From positions 1 through 12,281 of the forward strand of contig CAKQDG010000068.1 of the NCBI GenBank assembly GCA_934219025.1: a DNA stretch of 12,281 nucleotides, written 5' to 3'. Source of the stretch: an uncultured Prevotella sp. GTDB taxonomy: Bacteria > Bacteroidota > Bacteroidia > Bacteroidales > Bacteroidaceae. Positions 6,724-12,281 of the stretch are shown piece by piece. The notes under the pieces are model-generated. The model did no database searches and was not told where the DNA came from. It was given only the letters and a program-made list of their open reading frames with translations. Within the stretch, counting starts at the first letter, position 1. Every line of letters begins with the position of its first letter. Position numbers and translations under genes: made by a program.

Positions 6724-7575
6724 ATGTCAACCAGAAAGATAAAGTTTACCAAGATGCACGGTGCAGGAAACGATTATATATATGTAAATACATTATTATA
6801 TAATATAGAAGATCCAGAGGCGGCATCAATAAAATGGAGCGACAGACATAAAGGCATAGGTAGCGACGGCCTCGTGCTTATTTGCACACCGACAACACCT
6901 GAAGCAGACTACAGAATGAGAATCTTCAATGCCGACGGATCAGAAGCCATGATGTGCGGAAATGCTTCGCGGTGTATCGGGAAATATCTCTTTGAGCGCA
7001 AGCTAACCGACAAGACGGAAATAAAGCTTGAAACTCTGTCGGGAATTAAGACACTGAAGTTGCATATTGACAAAGAAAGAAATACCGTAACGGGAGTAAC
7101 AGTGGATATGCTGGAACCGACAACCGACAACAGCGAACAGTATGACAAGGCATGTGGAAATACGCTTACGGCAGAAGGAAGAGACTTTAAAGGAACATAC
7201 GTATGTATGGGAAATCCCCATTTCGTAACATTCGTTGAAGATATTGACACAATCGACATAACAAAATATGGCAGGGTGCTCGAGCGCGACAAAGCTTTTC
7301 CTGAACGTTGCAATATAGAATTTGCACAAGTGCTCAGCGACGGAAAAATACGTACAAGAGTATGGGAACGCGGTAGCGGAATAACAATGGCTTGCGGAAC
7401 AGGAGCTTGTGCCACCGCCGTGGCAGCCGCCCTAACAAAGAGAAGCGGAAGAACAAGCACCATAAAGATGGACGGCGGCGACCTTCACATTGAATGGAAC
7501 GAAGCAGACAGCCATGTATATATGACAGGTCCTGCAGAAATAGTGTTTGACGGAGAAATAACGATAAAGATATAG
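6724..7575 (+). CDS. dapF: Diaminopimelate epimerase
   Basis: This cytosolic, cofactor-free enzyme converts LL-diaminopimelate to meso-diaminopimelate, the peptidoglycan cross-link residue and lysine precursor. The 283-residue length fits the family (274 in E. coli). The start is supported by [15 protein letters not shown] at residues 7-21. The two catalytic cysteines are visible: C78 in [13 protein letters not shown] and C224 in [12 protein letters not shown]. The binding segment VWERGSG (213-219) is also present. The pseudo-twofold fold is reflected in the two cysteine motifs, one in each half. Immediately downstream, after a tandem-repeat tract, is dapL, whose product is the DapF substrate, so the pair makes a complete two-step branch. 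The TAG stop overlaps an ATATAGGA octamer that recurs at the other end of the repeat tract. Confidence 0.96.
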   Translation: MSTRKIKFTKMHGAGNDYIYVNTLLYNIEDPEAASIKWSDRHKGIGSDGLVLICTPTTPEADYRMRIFNADGSEAMMCGNASRCIGKYLFERKLTDKTEIKLETLSGIKTLKLHIDKERNTVTGVTVDMLEPTTDNSEQYDKACGNTLTAEGRDFKGTYVCMGNPHFVTFVEDIDTIDITKYGRVLERDKAFPERCNIEFAQVLSDGKIRTRVWERGSGITMACGTGACATAVAAALTKRSGRTSTIKMDGGDLHIEWNEADSHVYMTGPAEIVFDGEITIKI

Positions 7576-7581
7576 GATTTT

Positions 7582-7734
7582 CTATAATGTATAGAATGGC
7601 TAGAGAATCTAGAAGTGCTAGAATGGCTAGAGAATCTAGAAGTGCTAGAATGACTAGAGAATCTAGAAGTGCTAGAATGGCTAGAGAATCTAGAAGTGCT
7701 AGAAATTCTAGAAATGCTAGAGATTCTATAAAAT
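7582..7734. repeat. Nine-base tandem repeat tract (27-base higher-order unit)
   Basis: Seventeen consecutive 9-base units fill the dapF-dapL gap, most beginning CTAGA. Three unit types, ending GAAT, AGTG and ATGG, cycle to give a 27-base super-repeat. There are four near-identical copies at 7593-7619, 7620-7646, 7647-7673 (one G-to-A change) and 7674-7700, then a degenerate fifth to 7727. The octamer ATATAGGA lies at both ends (7570-7577 and 7733-7740). Each super-unit contains CTAGA-GAA-TCTAG, a 5-base-pair hairpin. The plus strand has an open frame from ATG 7587 to TGA 7743-7745 (52 codons) with AGGA nine bases before the ATG. Copy number is likely to vary between strains. Confidence 0.9.
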
Positions 7735-7786
7735 ATAGGAGTTGAAAAAAAAAACAGAAAAACAACAACAATAAAGAAATATCAAT

Positions 7787-9022
7787 ATGGCATTAGTTAA
7801 CGAGCATTACTTGAAACTTCAGAAAAATTACTTGTTTGCCGACATTGCAAAGAAAGTGAACGCATACAAGATATCCCATCCAAAGGCAAAAGTAATAAGC
7901 CTTGGAATTGGCGATGTAACACAACCACTTGCGCCCGCCGTAATCGAGGCAATGCACAAAGCCGTGGACGACATGGCACACAAAGAGACTTTCCACGGAT
8001 ACGGACCAGAACAAGGCTATCTGTGGCTTCGCGAGGCAATCGTGAAAAACGACTTCCTTGCACGCGGAATAAAGATAGACCCGAGCGAGGTGTTTGTAAA
8101 CGACGGTGCAAAGAGTGATACGGGAAACATCGGAGAACTCGTGAGATGGGACAACAGCATTGGCGTAACCGATCCTATCTATCCCGTATACATCGACTCC
8201 AACGTGATGTGCGGAAGGGCCGGAGTGCTCGAAAATGGAAAATGGAGCAACGTAACATATATGCCATGCACCGAGAGCAATGACTTCGTGCCGCAGATTC
8301 CCGACCACCGCGTGGACATGATATACCTGTGTTATCCTAACAACCCAACGGGAACGGTGATAACAAAGGAAGAACTGAAGAAATGGGTGGCTTATGCGCT
8401 GAAGAACGACACTCTGATATTTTATGATGCAGCATACGAAGCCTACATCACCGAACCGGACATTCCCCATTCGATATACGAGATAAAGGGTGCGAAAAAG
8501 GTGGCGATAGAATTCCACAGCTATTCAAAAACAGCCGGATTCACCGGCGTGCGCTGCGGATACACAGTAATACCAAAAGAGGTAACAGCCGTAACCATCG
8601 ACGGGAAAGAGCGCTTGCCGCTTAATCCATTCTGGGACAGACGACAGTGTACAAAGTTCAACGGCACCAGCTACATCAGCCAGCGTGCAGCCGAGGCAAT
8701 ATATAGCCCGGAGGGAAAGAAACAGACAAAAGCCACCATTGACTATTATATGGGCAATGCAAAACTGATGTATGATGCCTTGCTGAAACTCGGTTTCAAA
8801 GTATACGGCGGCGTGAACGCACCATACCTCTGGGTAAAAACTCCAGACGGAGTGGACAGTTGGAAATTCTTTGAGCAGCTGCTCTACGGAGCACAAATCG
8901 TGTGCACACCGGGAGTGGGCTTCGGACCGAGCGGCGAGGGATACGTAAGGTTTACGTCCTTCGGCAACCGCGAAAACTGCGAAGAAGCAATGAAGAGAAT
9001 AGAGCAATGGATTAAGGGATAG
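7787..9022 (+). CDS. dapL: LL-diaminopimelate aminotransferase
   Basis: The enzyme transfers an amino group from glutamate to tetrahydrodipicolinate, giving LL-diaminopimelate in one PLP-dependent step and bypassing the acylated DapD/DapC/DapE intermediates. The 411 residues show the class I/II aminotransferase fold. ISLGIGDVTQPLAP lies near 37-50 and GYGPEQGYLWLREAI at 71-85. VNDGAKSDTGN (104-114) is typical of DapL. YPNNPTGT occurs at 183-190, D214 in FYDAAYEAY would bind the PLP ring nitrogen, and K248 in SYSKTAGFTG is the Schiff-base lysine. The glutamate used links the step to the ammonium assimilation genes around it. It has no strong ribosome-binding site, only an A-rich leader. It is probably co-transcribed with dapF through the repeat tract. 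Confidence 0.95.
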   Translation: MALVNEHYLKLQKNYLFADIAKKVNAYKISHPKAKVISLGIGDVTQPLAPAVIEAMHKAVDDMAHKETFHGYGPEQGYLWLREAIVKNDFLARGIKIDPSEVFVNDGAKSDTGNIGELVRWDNSIGVTDPIYPVYIDSNVMCGRAGVLENGKWSNVTYMPCTESNDFVPQIPDHRVDMIYLCYPNNPTGTVITKEELKKWVAYALKNDTLIFYDAAYEAYITEPDIPHSIYEIKGAKKVAIEFHSYSKTAGFTGVRCGYTVIPKEVTAVTIDGKERLPLNPFWDRRQCTKFNGTSYISQRAAEAIYSPEGKKQTKATIDYYMGNAKLMYDALLKLGFKVYGGVNAPYLWVKTPDGVDSWKFFEQLLYGAQIVCTPGVGFGPSGEGYVRFTSFGNRENCEEAMKRIEQWIKG

Positions 9023-9097
9023 CCGATTATCCCCTACCCTAACCGCCTTACGACATTCGACACAAACACATTATTAACATAAAAAGGTAAAGAGATT

Positions 9098-9805
9098 ATG
9101 AAGGACTTAAAGAAACTCTGCCTGCTGACTGCCGGAATGGCAGCACTGGCAATGCCTATGACGGCACAGGACAAAGTGGAAGCAACGGTACAGGCCGACC
9201 TCGTGAGCAACTACATCTGGCGTGGCCAGCATCTCGGCGACATCAGCGTGCAGCCAACTCTTGGCATAGCCTACAAAGGACTGTCGTTTTCGGCATGGGG
9301 AAACTACGGTTTGTCAAACTCTGCCGACAACGATGAAATCGACCTCACACTGGCTTACACCACAGGCGGTTTCAATGTAGGTATAACCGACTACTGGTCG
9401 GCTAAGGATGCTAAATACTTTTCTTATGCCAGCCACAAAACGGCACATGTGTTTGAGGCCAACGTGGGTTACGACTTCGGTCCAGTGGCCCTGCAGTGGT
9501 ATACCAATTTTGCCGGAGCCGACGGTTTGAACAAAGACGGCGACAGAGCCTATTCTTCATATTTCGAGGCAAGCGCCCCGTTCAAGCTCGCCACATGCGA
9601 CTGGACGGCAACAGTAGGCGCCGTGCCGTATGCCACCACATCGTATGAAAAGGCAAACGGTTTTGCCGTTACGAACGTGTCGCTGAAGGCAGAAAAGGCA
9701 ATTAAGATAACAGACTCGTTCACCCTTCCGCTTTTTGCAAGCATCAACACCAACCCTTCCACCCAGAAGGCATATCTCGTGTTCGGATTTACCCTCAAGC
9801 CATAA
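9098..9805 (+). CDS. TorF-like putative outer-membrane porin
   Basis: The 235-residue product begins with a signal peptide (basic KDLKK, hydrophobic core, cleavage near MTAQ at 21-24). The mature part alternates polar and hydrophobic residues as in a transmembrane beta-barrel. Its early segment NYIWRGQHLGDISVQPTLG resembles the conserved start of the TorF/Gcw_chp family (a strand with an R-G pair followed by a QP motif). The end FGFTLKP is consistent with a last barrel strand. A single cysteine remains in the mature chain. It lies 75 bases after dapL and 163 bases before glnN, all in the same direction, with no terminator seen on either side, so it probably belongs to the nitrogen transcription unit. 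A role in letting ammonium or small nitrogen compounds through the outer membrane is inference from position only. Confidence 0.7.
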   Translation: MKDLKKLCLLTAGMAALAMPMTAQDKVEATVQADLVSNYIWRGQHLGDISVQPTLGIAYKGLSFSAWGNYGLSNSADNDEIDLTLAYTTGGFNVGITDYWSAKDAKYFSYASHKTAHVFEANVGYDFGPVALQWYTNFAGADGLNKDGDRAYSSYFEASAPFKLATCDWTATVGAVPYATTSYEKANGFAVTNVSLKAEKAIKITDSFTLPLFASINTNPSTQKAYLVFGFTLKP

Positions 9806-9895
9806 CAAGAGGAGAATATACGAACAAAAATCAAAAGATATATCTGTTGGCAACGTCAAAAAGATAAAGAAAGTGGTGAATATTATGACAAAAGG

Positions 9896-9926
9896 TATGC
9901 AGCAAATGAAAAAAGCATTACCTTTG
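9896..9926 (+). promoter_or_regulatory. glnN promoter
   Basis: TATG (9896-9899, one base off TTTG) is followed after 19 bases by TACCTTTG (9919-9926), an exact TAnnTTTG. The predicted start near 9933 gives a leader of about 36 bases. glnN could therefore be expressed separately from the porin gene upstream. Confidence 0.6.
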
Positions 9927-9968
9927 CATGTTGAAAATAAAAAACCATATAAAATAAAACTTTAAACA

Positions 9969-12158
9969 ATGGCAAATTTAAGATTTCAGGTTGTTGAAGA
10001 GGCGTTCAAGAAACGCCCCGTAGAAGTGATAGCCCCGGTGGAGCGTCCATCCGAGTATTTCGGAAAATTCGTGTTCAACCGCGCTAAGATGTACAAATAT
10101 CTGCCAGCCGACGTTTATGACAAGCTCATCGACGTAATCGACAATGGCGCAACTCTCGACCGCTCAATAGCAAATGCTGTGGCAAACGGCATGAAGCAGT
10201 GGGCAGAAGAGAACGGTGTGACCCACTACACCCACTGGTTCCAGCCACTGACAGGCGGGACAGCCGAGAAGCACGATGCCTTTATCGAGCACGACGGCAA
10301 GGGCGGAATGATTGAGGAATTCTCCGGCAAATTGCTCGTACAGCAGGAGCCGGATGCAAGTTCATTCCCTAACGGTGGAATCCGAAACACTTTTGAGGCT
10401 CGCGGATATTCGGCATGGGATCCTACATCACCTGTATTCATCATCGACGACACACTTTGTATTCCAACCGTCTTCATCTCATACACTGGTGAGGCTCTTG
10501 ACTACAAGGCACCGTTGCTCCGTGCGCTCCACGCCGTAAACGTGGCAGCGACAAATGTTTGCCATTATTTCGACCCTAAAGTTACAAAGGTTACATCCAA
10601 CCTCGGTTGGGAGCAGGAGTACTTCCTTGTTGATGCCGACCTCTACAGTGCCCGCCCGGACCTTATGCTTACGGGCAGGACCTTGATGGGCCACGACTCT
10701 GCAAAAAACCAGCAGATGGACGACCACTACTTCGGCACTATCCCAGACCGCGTTCAGGCGTTCATGAAAGATCTTGAGGTTCAGGCTCTTGAGCTTTCTA
10801 TTCCTTGCAAGACTCGCCACAACGAGGTTGCACCGAACCAGTTTGAGATTGCTCCTATCTTCGAGGAGTGCAACCTTGCCGTTGACCACAACATGCTCCT
10901 CATGTCATTGATGAAGAAGGTGGCCCGCAAGCACGGATTTATCGTTTTGCTCCACGAAAAGCCATTTGCCGGCATCAACGGTAGCGGTAAGCACAACAAC
11001 TGGAGCCTTTCTACCGACACTGGCGTGCTGCTCCATGCTCCTGGCAAGACTCCAGAGGCTAACCTGCGCTTCGTAACGTTCATCGTGGAGACACTGATGG
11101 GTGTTTACCGCCACAACGGACTCATCAAGGCTTCTATCATGAGTGCTACCAACGCCCATCGTCTGGGAGCTAACGAGGCACCACCAGCAATCATATCTTC
11201 TTTCCTCGGCAAACAGCTCACTGAACTGCTCGAGCATATCGAGAAGAGCGACAACGAGAGCGTGTTCAAGATGGAAGGCAAGCAGGGCATGAAGATGGAC
11301 ATCCCGGAGATTCCGGAACTCCTCATCGACAATACCGACCGAAACCGCACTTCGCCATTCGCATTCACCGGCAACCGCTTTGAGTTCCGCGCCGTAGGTT
11401 CTGAGGCTAACTGTGCTTCGGCTATGATTGCCCTCAACTCTGCCGTTGCCGAGGCTCTGAACGATTTCAAGGCTCGCGTTGATGCCCTTATCGCAAAGGG
11501 CGAGGATCAGACCAAGGCCATCATCACCGTATTGCGCGAGGATATCAAGACTTGCAAGCCAATCCGCTTCGACGGCAACGGATATTCCGACGAGTGGATT
11601 GAAGAGGCAAAGAAGCGCGGTCTCGACTGCGAGACAAGTTGTCCGGTTATCTTCGACAACTACCTGAGCGACTCTTCTGTCAAGATGTTCACCGACCTGG
11701 GCGTTATGACGAAGAAGGAGCTTGAGGCCCGCAACGAGGTGAAATGGGAAACCTACACCAAGAAAATCCAGATTGAAGCTCGCGTATTCGGCGACCTCTC
11801 TATGAACCATATCATTCCTGTGGCTACCCACTATCAGAGCATGCTGCTGAAGAATGTGGAGAACATGCGCTCTGTATTCCCAGCCGAAGAGGCAGAGAAG
11901 TTGAGCTCACGCAACATGAAGATTATCCGCGACATCGCCGAGCGCACGCAGATTATCGAGAAGGGCGTGGAGGATTTGGTTAATGCGCGCAAGGTGGCAA
12001 ACAAGATTACCGACGAGCGCGAGAAGGCTATAGCATACCACGACACCGTGGCTCCTAAGATGGAGGCTATACGCTACCATATCGACAAGCTGGAGCTGAC
12101 AGTGAGCGACGAGCTTTGGACTCTACCTAAGTATCGCGAACTGTTGTTCATCAGATAA
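9969..12158 (+). CDS. glnN: Glutamine synthetase type III
   Basis: This cytosolic enzyme condenses ammonium with glutamate using ATP and is the main ammonium-fixing step. The 729-residue length equals that of the Bacteroides GS-III enzymes and is far longer than type I (about 470) or type II. Catalytic-core motifs appear in order: NLGWEQEYFLVD (211-222) with the metal-binding glutamates, CKTRHNEVAPNQFEIAP (280-296), and HEKPFAGINGSGKHNNWSL (329-347) for glutamate and ammonium binding. RFEFRAVGSEANC, further on, carries the phosphate-binding arginines. The last 150 or so residues are a helical C-terminal region particular to type III. No adenylylation-type tyrosine loop of type I was looked for or is expected. 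The start is supported by the spacing from the promoter and the typical MANLRFQVVEEAF beginning. Confidence 0.97.
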   Translation: MANLRFQVVEEAFKKRPVEVIAPVERPSEYFGKFVFNRAKMYKYLPADVYDKLIDVIDNGATLDRSIANAVANGMKQWAEENGVTHYTHWFQPLTGGTAEKHDAFIEHDGKGGMIEEFSGKLLVQQEPDASSFPNGGIRNTFEARGYSAWDPTSPVFIIDDTLCIPTVFISYTGEALDYKAPLLRALHAVNVAATNVCHYFDPKVTKVTSNLGWEQEYFLVDADLYSARPDLMLTGRTLMGHDSAKNQQMDDHYFGTIPDRVQAFMKDLEVQALELSIPCKTRHNEVAPNQFEIAPIFEECNLAVDHNMLLMSLMKKVARKHGFIVLLHEKPFAGINGSGKHNNWSLSTDTGVLLHAPGKTPEANLRFVTFIVETLMGVYRHNGLIKASIMSATNAHRLGANEAPPAIISSFLGKQLTELLEHIEKSDNESVFKMEGKQGMKMDIPEIPELLIDNTDRNRTSPFAFTGNRFEFRAVGSEANCASAMIALNSAVAEALNDFKARVDALIAKGEDQTKAIITVLREDIKTCKPIRFDGNGYSDEWIEEAKKRGLDCETSCPVIFDNYLSDSSVKMFTDLGVMTKKELEARNEVKWETYTKKIQIEARVFGDLSMNHIIPVATHYQSMLLKNVENMRSVFPAEEAEKLSSRNMKIIRDIAERTQIIEKGVEDLVNARKVANKITDEREKAIAYHDTVAPKMEAIRYHIDKLELTVSDELWTLPKYRELLFIR

Positions 12159-12244
12159 GAGATGTCAATCAGCAAATGATTGTAACAGATATATTGAAAA
12201 TATAGAATAGTACAATCTATTTCTTTTATTGGTTGTTTAAGTTG

Positions 12245-12281
12245 GGGGCTGCAAGGTTGTGAAACCGTGCAACCCCTTTGT
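12245..12281 (+). terminator. glnN terminator
   Basis: GGGG, TGCA and GGTT (12245-12258) pair with AACC, TGCA and CCCC (12263-12276), giving a 12-base-pair stem with two mismatches and a GTGA loop, followed by TTTGT at the window edge. It lies 87 bases after the glnN stop. Confidence 0.7.

Noticed and set aside
7334..7771. Minus-strand frame with a repeated LDSLAILAL pattern
   Set aside because: The leucine-rich repeat is the antisense reading of the 9-base tract plus the antisense of dapF. No start context or promoter supports it.
10905..11831. 308-residue minus-strand open frame
   Set aside because: It lies wholly antisense within glnN, whose motifs are intact; it is a by-product of codon usage on the coding strand.

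Overview
The window reads as a chromosomal segment of a Bacteroidales bacterium, most likely Prevotella or a close relative. Four things point there. It carries a 729-residue type III glutamine synthetase. It has a secreted protein with a type IX secretion C-terminal domain. It uses the DapL (aminotransferase) route to diaminopimelate. Several upstream regions carry the Bacteroidetes-type promoter element TAnnTTTG (one with TTTG exactly 19 bases upstream), and classical Shine-Dalgarno sites are mostly absent.

Layout. Positions 1-607 hold no convincing gene but are packed with inverted repeats: two diverged copies of a hairpin element facing each other around an AT-rich core, a long nested palindrome, and a strong hairpin that probably terminates the first gene. 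Positions 608-2338 (minus) encode a secreted T9SS cargo-like protein. A GTGAGGG/CCCTCAC repeat follows at about 2535-2622. Then, all on the minus strand, come asnB (2672-4369), amtB (4606-5916) and glnK (6044-6400). A 323-base divergent intergenic region holds outward promoters. On the plus strand come dapF (6724-7575), a 9-base/27-base tandem repeat tract, dapL (7787-9022), a TorF-like outer-membrane protein gene (9098-9805) and glnN (9969-12158), followed by a terminator at the window end.

How the genes work together. This is a nitrogen assimilation cluster. AmtB imports ammonium under the control of the PII protein GlnK, and GlnN fixes it into glutamine. AsnB spends glutamine to make asparagine. 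DapL uses glutamate as amino donor to make LL-diaminopimelate, which DapF converts to the meso form for peptidoglycan and lysine. The small outer-membrane barrel between dapL and glnN is placed as if it belonged to the same physiology, but its substrate cannot be read from sequence.

The core genes are ordinary. The less explained content is in the non-coding DNA: the inverted element at 1-405, the GTGAGGG repeat, and the 17-unit 9-base repeat between dapF and dapL, which could encode a peptide with arginine at every third position.
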